Shown in pieces: positions 56,938-64,000 of a stretch of DNA of 64,000 nt. The stretch lies in the NCBI GenBank assembly GCA_965230635.1, contig CBDDLJ010000022.1:100611-164610 (forward strand), in the 5' to 3' direction. Source of the DNA: CBDDLJ01 sp965230635 (lineage in GTDB: Bacteria > Pseudomonadota > Gammaproteobacteria > UBA1113). Each line of letters starts with the position of its first letter. Positions within the stretch are counted from its first letter, which is position 1. Below the pieces are notes generated by a model. The model had not been told where the DNA came from and did not search any database. It was given only the letters and a program-made list of their open reading frames with translations. The position numbers and the translations under genes were made by a program.

Positions 56938-59900
56938 ATGGATAACCGTTCTACTACACAACCGACAGCAGATAATGCCATTACCTCAGACATGTCATCA
57001 ATGGCGCTTAATAAAAAACCTGAAAAATTAGCCGGAGAAAAATCCCCGCTAATTGGCATGCCCTGCCCTGTTAAAAATATTTTTGCCTCGGAGCAAGCGC
57101 AGGTCAGTGTGAATGTAACGATTAAGGATAGTTTTAATAAAACTGAAAATCAGCCATCTCAAACTCAGCCTGTTTCCCCTGATTTACTGCAGCGCTTGCA
57201 AACACAATTAACGGTCTGCTATACCAAGACAAGCTTTGTGAACAAGCGCTTATTTGATACAGATTACTTTTCGCTAGCAGATTATTTTGTCAATCTTCAG
57301 GTGGTGGTGAAAGCTGATAAGACAAATGAGGTAACGCAAAGCAGCGGCAATAAGCACTCTCACAAACCACTACGAGCGCGCGATAGACTGGCCGGTAAAA
57401 AAGAAGCGATTGCACTGGGTGATTTGTTTCAACCCTCAGCCTATCAAGATGCCAATGGCAAGTCACCAGTACCTATTGATACGGTGCTGGTATCCGGTGC
57501 AGCTGGTGTAGGAAAGACAACCCTGATGGATTATATTGCTCACCGATGGGCGCTTTTCAAACAAGGCGCAGGCAAAGAAGGGTTGTGGTCAGACTTTGAG
57601 ATGGTGCTTATTGTCCGGTGTCGTGATTTGCAGCCTGAGGCATTGGGTCTGGGCAAAAAAACGAAGAGTATAGCCGAACTATTGCGCTGTGCATGTTGGG
57701 GTCAGTTAGATATCTGCTTAGATGAGGCAAAGCAATTACTGAGCACGTTGAAAAGTGCACCGAAGTCTTGTTTGCTTTTGTTGGATGGGTTGGATGAGCT
57801 GCCAGTACCTAAAAAGACGTATTGGCGCAACTTGCTGGTACAATTATTTCAGTTACCGTTTAAGAAGTTGGTGACGACAAGGCCTTATGCGATAGGCAAT
57901 TTACAGCAATGGCTAGGCCATGACGGGTTGGTAGAAATCCAAGGCTTTTCCGATGAAGATGTGCCGACGTTTTTTAAGAAACATTTGAGTGCCACTGAGC
58001 GTACAACTAATTTTATTAAAGACATAAAACAGAATCCAGACCTTTGGACGATAGTGCATATCCCGATCAATGCGTATTTACTGAAAATCTGGTGGCAAAC
58101 CACCTGTGAACACGATAAGCCGGTATTGCCAAATGAGATGTCGGTGAGTAATTTGTATGAGTCGCTGATGGTGAATGTGTGCCGGCGTTATCTCGCTAAA
58201 ATAGGTGAATTGGATGAAAATAGGTTATTAGATGATGAGTTGGTATTGGAAGCTCCTAGTATCCGTTGTTTATTGGACACGTTAGGGTGTTGGGCCTTTG
58301 AAGGGTTACGGCAGGATAGCGCGCAATTGCCCATCAGTTGGTTAAAAGGTATTCAAGGCAGTGATGAAAGCCCCACACTATTATCAGCGAATCGGTTAAA
58401 ACAACTCAATGTGCCAGCGTTGAAAGCATTAGGCTTATTGAAGCAAGTCGGGCATGCAATAAGAGCTCAACAGAAGTATGAATTTCTCCACTTATCGTTT
58501 CAAGAATTTTTAGCAGCAAACTTGATAGCAATGACGTTGAGACAAGGCGCAGAGGAGAAAAAAGCACACTTAACGCAAGTCATCCATTGGTATAAATATC
58601 ATTCCAACTTCACCTTAGTATGGCCATCGGTAGCCGGTTTGTTGAGTCGATATCCGACAGCATTAAATGATTTTCTGTCGATTTTAGTAGCAGGTCCCAA
58701 AGACTGGGTTGGTATTGTTGAGTTTGATTTACTGATACGTTGTTTGGTGTCAAGCTTGCCCTCTAGTATCGATACAAATGCACTAGGTTTACGACAGCAA
58801 ATCTTGTTGCGGGCAGTTAAACAACGTATAAAGCGGCTTAACGAGCTGCCACGAGAATGGCAGCATACTACAATAGATACCTTGTCCATGTGTCCTAGGC
58901 TCATTCGTTTGAATACCGATACGGTATTAGCGTCGCTTTGGAATAAACAAGTGGATGGAGATGTTCGCGTCGAGCTGGCGATAAGTGCCGTTACGCATTT
59001 GTCACAAACCCCAGAGTTGGTGGATGCAGTATGGACGCTGCTTTGGGATGAGACGGTAAGGGAATCTGCTCGCGGCTCACTGGCGAAAAGCGCCGTTGTG
59101 CATTTGTCACAAACCTCAGAATTAGTGGATACAGTATGGGCGTTACTTCGGGATGAGACGGTAAGTGATTATGTTCGCGGTACGCTGGCAAGAAATGCCG
59201 TTGCGCATTTTTCACAAACTCCAGAATTGGTGGATGCGGTATTGGCGTTCCTTCGGGATGAGACGGTAAGTAAGCATGTTCGCGATAGGCTGGCAAAAGA
59301 GGCCATTGCGCATTTGCCACAAACCCCAGAATTTGTCGATGCAGTATGGGCATTCCTTCGGGATGAGACGGTAAAGGATCCTGTTCGCAGCGCGCTGGCG
59401 AGCAATGCCGTTGAGCATTTGCCACAAAACCCAGAATTGGTGGATACAGTATGGGCGTTCCTTCGGGATGAGGCGGTAGATTATTTTGTTCGCAACGCGC
59501 TCGCAAGAAACGCCGTTGCGCATTTGTCACAAACTTCAGAATTGGTGGACGCGGTATTGGTGTTGCTTTGGGATAAGACAGTAAGTGGTTCTGTTCGTGG
59601 CAAGCTGGCGCAAGGCGCCGTTGCGCATTTCTCGCGAACCCCAGAATTAGTAAGTGCGGTATTAGCATTACTTCGAGATGAGACGGTAAGTGGTTATACT
59701 CGTGTCGAGCTGAGGAGAAACGCTTTTGTAGATTTGTCACAAACCCCAGAATTTGTCGATGCGATATTGGCGTTACTTCGGGATAAGACGGTAAGTGATT
59801 ATACTCGCGGCAAGCTGGCGCAAGGCGCCGTTGCGCATTTCTCGCGAACCTCAGAATTAGTGAGTGCGGTATTAGCATTACTTCGAGATAAGGCGGTAAG

Positions 59901-61218
59901 TGATTATACTCGCGGCAAACTGGCGATAAGCACCTTTGCGGATTTGTCACAAATCCCAGAATTTGTGGATGCAATATTGGCGCTACTTCGGGATGAGACG
60001 GTAAGTGATTATACTCACGGCAAGCTGGCGAAAAGAGCCATTGCGCATTTGTCACAAAACCCAGAATTTGTGGATGCGGTATTGGCGTTACTTCGGGATG
60101 AGACGGTAAGTGATTATACTCGCGGCAAGCTGGCGGAAAGAGCCATTGCGCATTTTTTACAAACCTCAGAATTGGTGGATGAGGTATTGGCGTTACTTTG
60201 GGATGAGACGGTAAGTGATCTTATTCGCGGCGAAGTGGCGATAAGCGCGGTTGCGCATTTGTCGCCAACCCCAGAATTGGTGGATGCGGTATGGGTATTC
60301 CTTCAGGATGAGACGGTAAGTGATTCTATTCGCGGCGAGCTGGCGAAAAGAGCCATTGCGCATTTGTCACTAACCCCAGAATTGGTGGATGCGGTATGGG
60401 CGTTGCTTTGGGATGAGACGGTAAGTAGGTATGTTCGCTGCAAGCTAGCGATAAGCGCGGTTGTGCATTTGTCACAAACCCCAGAATTGGTGGATGCGGT
60501 ATGGATGTTCCTTCAGGATGAGACGGTAAGTGATCTTATTCGCGGCGAGCTGGCGATAAGCGCCGTTAAGCATTTGCCACCAACCTCAGAATTGGTAGTT
60601 GCAGTATGGGCGTTACTTCGGGATGAGACGGTAAGGGATTTTGTTCGCATCGAGCTGGCAAGAAGCGCCGTTGCACATTTTTCACAAACCTCGGGATTTG
60701 TGGATGCGGCATTGGCGTTGTTTCGAGACAAGGCGGTAAGTGATTCTGTCCGCTGCAATCTGGTGATGAGCGCAATTCAACTACTTCCTAAGTGGCCAAA
60801 TAAAACCCAAGCCTTTCTAGACAGTTTATTTGTCAAAGACAGTGATGGGAATGACTTATCACAGCGTGCCGATATTCCAGTGCACTTATTATTGCCTTTG
60901 TATAAGAAAACCCATAATAAGGGTCGCCAGTATATTAGGGAGCAATTAGTAAAACATGGTGTATTAGTGTATGAGCAAGCCGGTACTGTGCTGGTGACGC
61001 AAGCAGGACAAACAGAAAAATTAACATTACCACCACCGCTTATCCAACAAATCCAGAAAGATCTGCAAGCTTATCGAATAAATATTGACGATTCAGTCAG
61101 CACTCTTTCTAAGTTAAGTTTATTTTTTAAATCGGCAATGAGTTCTTTTTCCTCACAACATACTGAAAATCGCAGCGGGCAAACAAGCCGCAGTAATATA
61201 GGTCGGATTACGCAATGA
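56938..61218 (+). CDS. NACHT-HEAT-like (NLR-like STAND) protein, copy 3, without ankyrin region
   Basis: This 1426-aa paralogue lacks the first 1300 residues of copies 1 and 2. A polar leader of about 85 residues joins the shared pre-NACHT segment (FVNKRLFDTDYFSLADYFVN). The NACHT ATPase follows, with Walker A GAAGVGKTT near 190, Walker B LLLLDGLDELP near 282, sensor VTTRPYA and YEFLHLSFQEFLAAN. Next come a helical link and 17 tandem units of 35 residues (TPELVDAVWALLRDETVSDY type, residues 690-1285). The common C-terminal domain closes the chain (IPVHLLLPLYKK, VLVTQAGQTEKL). The start is set by AGGAGG four bases upstream. It lies on the opposite strand from copies 1 and 2, beyond the Tc genes. 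The shorter N-terminus implies a different output domain or none. Confidence 0.85.
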   Translation: MDNRSTTQPTADNAITSDMSSMALNKKPEKLAGEKSPLIGMPCPVKNIFASEQAQVSVNVTIKDSFNKTENQPSQTQPVSPDLLQRLQTQLTVCYTKTSFVNKRLFDTDYFSLADYFVNLQVVVKADKTNEVTQSSGNKHSHKPLRARDRLAGKKEAIALGDLFQPSAYQDANGKSPVPIDTVLVSGAAGVGKTTLMDYIAHRWALFKQGAGKEGLWSDFEMVLIVRCRDLQPEALGLGKKTKSIAELLRCACWGQLDICLDEAKQLLSTLKSAPKSCLLLLDGLDELPVPKKTYWRNLLVQLFQLPFKKLVTTRPYAIGNLQQWLGHDGLVEIQGFSDEDVPTFFKKHLSATERTTNFIKDIKQNPDLWTIVHIPINAYLLKIWWQTTCEHDKPVLPNEMSVSNLYESLMVNVCRRYLAKIGELDENRLLDDELVLEAPSIRCLLDTLGCWAFEGLRQDSAQLPISWLKGIQGSDESPTLLSANRLKQLNVPALKALGLLKQVGHAIRAQQKYEFLHLSFQEFLAANLIAMTLRQGAEEKKAHLTQVIHWYKYHSNFTLVWPSVAGLLSRYPTALNDFLSILVAGPKDWVGIVEFDLLIRCLVSSLPSSIDTNALGLRQQILLRAVKQRIKRLNELPREWQHTTIDTLSMCPRLIRLNTDTVLASLWNKQVDGDVRVELAISAVTHLSQTPELVDAVWTLLWDETVRESARGSLAKSAVVHLSQTSELVDTVWALLRDETVSDYVRGTLARNAVAHFSQTPELVDAVLAFLRDETVSKHVRDRLAKEAIAHLPQTPEFVDAVWAFLRDETVKDPVRSALASNAVEHLPQNPELVDTVWAFLRDEAVDYFVRNALARNAVAHLSQTSELVDAVLVLLWDKTVSGSVRGKLAQGAVAHFSRTPELVSAVLALLRDETVSGYTRVELRRNAFVDLSQTPEFVDAILALLRDKTVSDYTRGKLAQGAVAHFSRTSELVSAVLALLRDKAVSDYTRGKLAISTFADLSQIPEFVDAILALLRDETVSDYTHGKLAKRAIAHLSQNPEFVDAVLALLRDETVSDYTRGKLAERAIAHFLQTSELVDEVLALLWDETVSDLIRGEVAISAVAHLSPTPELVDAVWVFLQDETVSDSIRGELAKRAIAHLSLTPELVDAVWALLWDETVSRYVRCKLAISAVVHLSQTPELVDAVWMFLQDETVSDLIRGELAISAVKHLPPTSELVVAVWALLRDETVRDFVRIELARSAVAHFSQTSGFVDAALALFRDKAVSDSVRCNLVMSAIQLLPKWPNKTQAFLDSLFVKDSDGNDLSQRADIPVHLLLPLYKKTHNKGRQYIREQLVKHGVLVYEQAGTVLVTQAGQTEKLTLPPPLIQQIQKDLQAYRINIDDSVSTLSKLSLFFKSAMSSFSSQHTENRSGQTSRSNIGRITQ
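59008..60792 (+). repeat. 17 tandem 105-bp units in NACHT copy 3
   Basis: Each unit encodes 35 residues and contains the DNA core CGGGATGAGACGGTAAGTGA with few changes. Units 6-7 and 8-9 are near copies of each other, so a 210-bp block was duplicated recently. Low divergence between units marks active expansion or gene conversion. Confidence 0.9.
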
Positions 61219-61250
61219 ATAAGGTATTTCAGCAATTTTACTTTTCATCA

Positions 61251-61415
61251 TTATAGCGTTTCCCTATATTGTTGACCTGTACTAAGACTTCATCTAGCGC
61301 CTGCTTGCTTCGTTATTCAAAACCTTATTTACAATAAGTAAACGTCGCTTTTGAAACCTCGCAAGCAAACACTATACTCGCTTAGAATAGATCAACAATA
61401 TAGGGAAACACTAAA
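61251..61415. mobile_element. MITE, TIR variant 2, degraded right end
   Basis: The left end TTATAGCGTTTCCCTATATT continues GTTGACCT; the right end is its reverse complement with several changes in the last bases (GGGAAACACTAAA). The internal part is nearly the same as in the 62892 copy. It begins 33 bp after the NACHT copy 3 stop. Confidence 0.8.
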
Positions 61416-61432
61416 TAATAATCCTACGCTTT

Positions 61433-61747
61433 ATGGTTCGAGGATCAGAACTTTTACTGTTTAATGCAATAAGGCACTTTGTTGGACGCTTACTTGATGC
61501 CATATCAAAACGCTATGAAAAAGCGGCGTGTATTCTCACAACGAATAAAACATTCGAGTAGTTAGAGGATATCGTTACTGATGCTATTTTGGCTAGTGCT
61601 ATCCTCATTCACTTAGTTCATCATGCCCAGCTCTTTAAAATTAATGGACCCAATTATAGGGCAAAACATATCAAGGAGGGTAAAACATGGCCTAAAAAAT
61701 TTTACCCCAACTATGGAATTTTCATTAGTATTGACATTTTTGACTGA
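61433..61747 (+). pseudogene. istB remnant (IS21-family ATPase helper)
   Basis: The frame from 61433 reads LLLFNAIRHF, then ISKRYEKAACILTTNKTFE, a stop (61559-61561), then EDIVTDAILASAILIHLVHH and LFKINGPNYRAKHI. This follows the C-terminal half of IstB (RYE, TSN.F, W.......AAAILDRLLHH, G.SYR.K). Homology fades near 61690. The N-terminal Walker A half and istA are absent. Confidence 0.75.
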
Positions 61748-61773
61748 AATTTAAACTCCATGTAGATCTGCTG

Positions 61774-62228
61774 AATAGAAAGTATGTCGTTATTAATATA
61801 AATACACTATACTCATTTAACAGAAAACCAATCAATACCAATATGTTTAACATTGATCCAACTGACAGTAATGACACGAGTGAAATTCTCAGCGTATCAC
61901 AATTAAACAGCAAAACACGCTTTTTGCTGGAAAAAAACTTTTCTATTGTTTGGGTAGAAGGTGAGTTAGCTGACTTTATTCATCATGGATCAGGACATAT
62001 GTACTTCAGCCTTAAAGATGAAAAAGCGCAAATTCGTTGTGCTATGTTTCGTGGAGCTAACCGTTCGCTGGACTTTAAGCCATCAAATGGCACTAAAGTA
62101 TTGTTACGTGCCAAAGTCAGTCTGTATGAGCCTCGTGGGGATTACCAACTCATTGTGGAACATATGGAAGATACTGGCATGGGTGAGTTGCGTCGCGCTT
62201 TTGAAAAATTAAAAAAACAATTGGCAAA
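61774..62228 (+). repeat. Duplicated xseA 5' region, copy 1 (copy 2 at 63323-63778)
   Basis: About 455 bp, including 70 bp upstream of the ATG and the first 128 codons of xseA, occur twice in direct orientation 1.55 kb apart. The coding part differs at only a few positions. The upstream part is more diverged. Confidence 0.85.
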
Positions 62229-62349
62229 GGTTGATATTAACTCTGCGCAACTAAAAACTCACTACAATATTGAACTCAACCCCATTAGCATTCGTGGAAT
62301 ATGGCTCAGAGAAAATATGAATACCAGTGCCCTTAGGGTATTGCGCTAG
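61843..62349 (+). pseudogene. Truncated xseA copy (OB-fold part only)
   Basis: The first 128 residues repeat the N-terminal OB-fold domain of exonuclease VII large subunit (LSVSQLNSKTRFLLEKNFS, IVWVEGELADF, GHMYFSLKDEKAQIRCAMF). At 62228 homology stops and 40 unrelated residues follow (VDINSAQLKTHYNIEL). The catalytic domain is missing, so it cannot act as a nuclease. It could in principle still bind DNA or XseB if expressed. The full gene follows at 63393. Confidence 0.85.
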
Positions 62350-62407
62350 GACAAAATCTCTTGGTAATTAGTCCGACAGTTTCCCTCGGTAATCACACTA
62401 CTACAAC

Positions 62408-62656
62408 TCATGCTAGCTTATTTAAAGAGTCGTTTTCAATATTTTCTTGACGAACTGCTCTCATTTCTTCTCTGAAAAGCTTTATCAATTCAACTTTAGC
62501 TTTATTCCTAAATATTCTAAGTCTTTCATCAACTTTTTCTGGAGGAAGAATCTTCTCGAACTCTTCTCTAGCACTTAACATATATTCATCAAGCTTTCTA
62601 TCAATAAGCTGATCAGCTTCTTTAGCAGCTTGCTTCTTATCAAAGAATGGTCGCAT
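62408..62656 (-). CDS. Small hypothetical, charged helical protein
   Basis: This 82-aa ORF starts at ATG 62656 with AAGG about 10 bases upstream; a longer form from 62674 has no ribosome site. It is almost wholly helical and charged (EADQLIDRKLDEYMLSAREE), a likely coiled coil. Not recognised. It lies between the two xseA copies and may belong to the inserted segment. Confidence 0.4.
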   Translation of the reverse strand: MRPFFDKKQAAKEADQLIDRKLDEYMLSAREEFEKILPPEKVDERLRIFRNKAKVELIKLFREEMRAVRQENIENDSLNKLA

Positions 62657-62692
62657 AATTTCACCTTGCTTCATAAATTAAAAGAATCATAT

Positions 62693-62872
62693 TTAATCAC
62701 TACTTTTCAATTCTTTCTTTTTTGCTTCTTTTTGCTCATCACCACTAGACGAAGTATCGCTGTCTCGTCTTGGCATGTCAAGCGGGACATCCATCACCGC
62801 TTGTAGCAAACTCATCCTAAAATTAAGATTAAATTCCCAGCACTCCGCACGTTTCTGTTGCCCTGTTCCCAT
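62693..62872 (-). CDS. Small hypothetical ORF next to a MITE
   Basis: The 59-aa ORF from ATG 62872 has an acidic/basic tail (RRDSDTSSSGDEQKEAKKKE). Its start lies 19 bp from the MITE end, so it may be the truncated end of a longer gene. No family or clear ribosome site is seen. Confidence 0.25.
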   Translation of the reverse strand: MGTGQQKRAECWEFNLNFRMSLLQAVMDVPLDMPRRDSDTSSSGDEQKEAKKKELKSSD

Positions 62873-62891
62873 CAAATGGTCTACTTTTTTG

Positions 62892-63056
62892 TTATAGCGG
62901 TTCCCTATATTGTTGACCTATTCTAACACTTCATCTAGAGCCTGCTTGCTTCGTTATTCAAAAACTTATTTACAATGGTAAACGTCGCTTTTGAAACCTC
63001 GCTAGCAAACACTATACTCGCTTAGGATAGGTCAACAATATAGGGAACCGCTATAA
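62892..63056. mobile_element. MITE, TIR variant 2, intact ends
   Basis: Perfect 29-bp inverted repeats (62892-62920 and 63028-63056) begin TTATAGCGGTTCCCTATATT. TA occurs at both junctions. The interior of about 107 bp matches the 61251 copy and, in reverse complement of the latter type, the 6478 element. Confidence 0.9.
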
Positions 63057-63392
63057 AATGTTAATGGGCACCACAATTTTTTCTGAGAGATTCTTTTTTG
63101 TCGATATGTAGTTGGTATGGTTCTTTTTTTTAACATCATCTCATTGCTGTTCAGCAGCAATGAGACTGAATTTTTTACAACACAGGTCTAATTTTTGACA
63201 AGCGTGCGATAAAATAGAACAGCCTACTTTAACAGAATAGGCTGTGGGTAGTTCCTCACGATTTTAAACAACAACACCTGCATTGATCAGATGTCAAAAT
63301 AATATTTGTATCACTAAAATTTAATAGAAAATATGTTGTTATTAATACAAATACGTTACACTCAACCTCACAGTAAACTAAACCATACCAAT
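63057..63392. other. Leader region of xseA
   Basis: No gene is seen. It holds a terminator at 63139-63176, a second 8-bp-stem hairpin at 63219-63245 (ACAGCCTA / TAGGCTGT, no T-tract) and the duplicated 70-bp xseA upstream sequence from 63323. Confidence 0.5.
63139..63176 (+). terminator. Intrinsic terminator
   Basis: An 11-bp stem TCTCATTGCTG / CAGCAATGAGA with a 5-nt loop (63139-63165) is followed by CTGAA and six T. On the plus strand no complete gene precedes it directly, so it may belong to a gene displaced by the insertions. Confidence 0.75.
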
Positions 63393-64000
63393 ATGTTTAA
63401 CATTGATCCAAATCATAGTGATGACACAGGTGAAATCCTCAGCGTATCACAATTAAACAGCAAAACACGCTTTTTGCTGGAAAAAAACTTTTCCATTGTC
63501 TGGGTAGAAGGCGAGTTAGCTGACTTTATTCATCATGGATCGGGACACATGTACTTCAGCCTGAAGGATCAAAAAGCACAAATTCGTTGTGCTATGTTTC
63601 GTGGGGCTAACCGTTTGCTGGACTTTAAGCCCTCTAATGGCACCAAAGTATTGTTACGTGCCAAAGTCAGTCTGTATGAGCCTCGTGGGGATTACCAACT
63701 CATTGTGGAACATATGGAAGATACTGGCATGGGTGAGTTGCGTCGCGCTTTTGAAAAATTAAAAAAACAATTGGCAAAAGAAGGCTTATATGATGCTCGA
63801 CACAAACAAGCAATTCCCCGCTTGCCACACTGCCTTGGCGTCATTACATCAGCAACTGGTGCAGCCATTCATGATGTTTTAACAACATTAAAAAGACGGT
63901 TCCCACTATTGCCAGTAATTGTGTACCCAACGAAAGTTCAAGGCAAAGAAGCAGCTGAACAAATTTGTCAAGCTATCGATAAGGCAAATCAACGGCAAGA
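63393..64000 (+). CDS. xseA: Exodeoxyribonuclease VII large subunit (5' part, runs off the window)
   Basis: XseA is the catalytic subunit of exonuclease VII, which degrades single-stranded DNA with XseB. The visible 202 residues hold the OB-fold domain (FSIVWVEGELADF, YFSLKDQKAQIRCAMF) and the start of the catalytic domain (RLPHCLGVITSATGAAIHDV, then RFPLLPVIVYPTKVQG). The reading frame is open to the last base. The ATG at 63393 lies in the same context as in the truncated copy. It is the functional version of the duplicated gene. Regulation is not visible beyond the terminator upstream. Confidence 0.95.
   Translation, partial: MFNIDPNHSDDTGEILSVSQLNSKTRFLLEKNFSIVWVEGELADFIHHGSGHMYFSLKDQKAQIRCAMFRGANRLLDFKPSNGTKVLLRAKVSLYEPRGDYQLIVEHMEDTGMGELRRAFEKLKKQLAKEGLYDARHKQAIPRLPHCLGVITSATGAAIHDVLTTLKRRFPLLPVIVYPTKVQGKEAAEQICQAIDKANQRQ

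Noticed and set aside
58991..60055. 354-codon open frame on the minus strand across NACHT copy 3
   Set aside because: It is the reverse shadow of the 105-bp repeats. Its own repeats merely mirror the coding strand and it has no ribosome site.
59008..60792. Array first considered as CRISPR or satellite DNA
   Set aside because: The units are contiguous, 105 bp long, in frame and without spacers, so they are protein-coding repeats.
63219..63245. Hairpin ACAGCCTA / TAGGCTGT as a terminator
   Set aside because: No T-tract follows on either strand and no gene end lies nearby.

Overview
The window looks like the chromosome of an AT-rich gammaproteobacterium with a host-associated lifestyle. The core genes point to that class: secA next to a divergent DciA (DUF721) gene, a complete feoA-feoB-feoC operon with a Fur-type box, a bacterial-type proS, and xseA at the right edge. 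The accessory genes (two giant ankyrin/NACHT/HEAT-type proteins plus a shorter NACHT/HEAT-type paralogue, an insecticidal-type Tc toxin pair, a degraded eukaryotic-like kinase, an EnhB-like secreted protein, many broken mobile elements) suggest a Legionellales-like intracellular bacterium or arthropod symbiont. That placement is inferred from gene content only.

Layout. 1-6.1 kb: tRNA-Thr(CGU), two unrecognised ORFs, secA, dciA and a rhomboid protease. 6.3-8.2 kb: a graveyard holding a kinase-like pseudogene split by a MITE, a tyrosine-recombinase pseudogene, a one-ended MITE remnant and a transposase tail. 8.4-9.8 kb: a trypsin-fold protease. 10.2-29.9 kb, minus strand: two tandem paralogous giant STAND/NLR-like genes. 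The first is intact (2800 aa). The second is cut into three ORFs by two single-base gains in poly-T runs; removing them restores one 3651-aa frame. 30.2-36.5 kb: a conserved block with an EnhB-like protein, proS, a PAS-REC-Hpt protein and feoCBA. 36.5-37.9 kb: an IS5-family element whose right end supplies the stop codon of the next gene. 37.9-55.6 kb, minus strand: a fused TcB-TcC protein (2728 aa) downstream of a TcA protein (3123 aa). 56-56.5 kb: an IS4-like transposase remnant. 56.9-61.2 kb, plus strand: a third NACHT protein without the ankyrin region, carrying 17 near-perfect 35-aa repeats. 61.2-64 kb: two MITEs, an istB remnant, a truncated duplicate of the xseA 5' end, two small ORFs, and the real xseA running off the edge.

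How the genes fit together. TcA and the TcB-TcC fusion should form a two-protein toxin-injection complex: a pore-forming translocator, and a cocoon holding a cleaved C-terminal toxin of unknown type. The three NACHT proteins share an ATPase module, a repeat array and a C-terminal domain of about 100 residues; only the repeat arrays differ strongly. This is the expected design of an NLR-like sensor family, acting either in phage defence or as host-directed effectors, and the sequence alone cannot decide between them. The feo operon supplies ferrous iron under apparent Fur control. MITEs of one family with two terminal-repeat variants, plus IS remnants, mark the accessory parts of the window.
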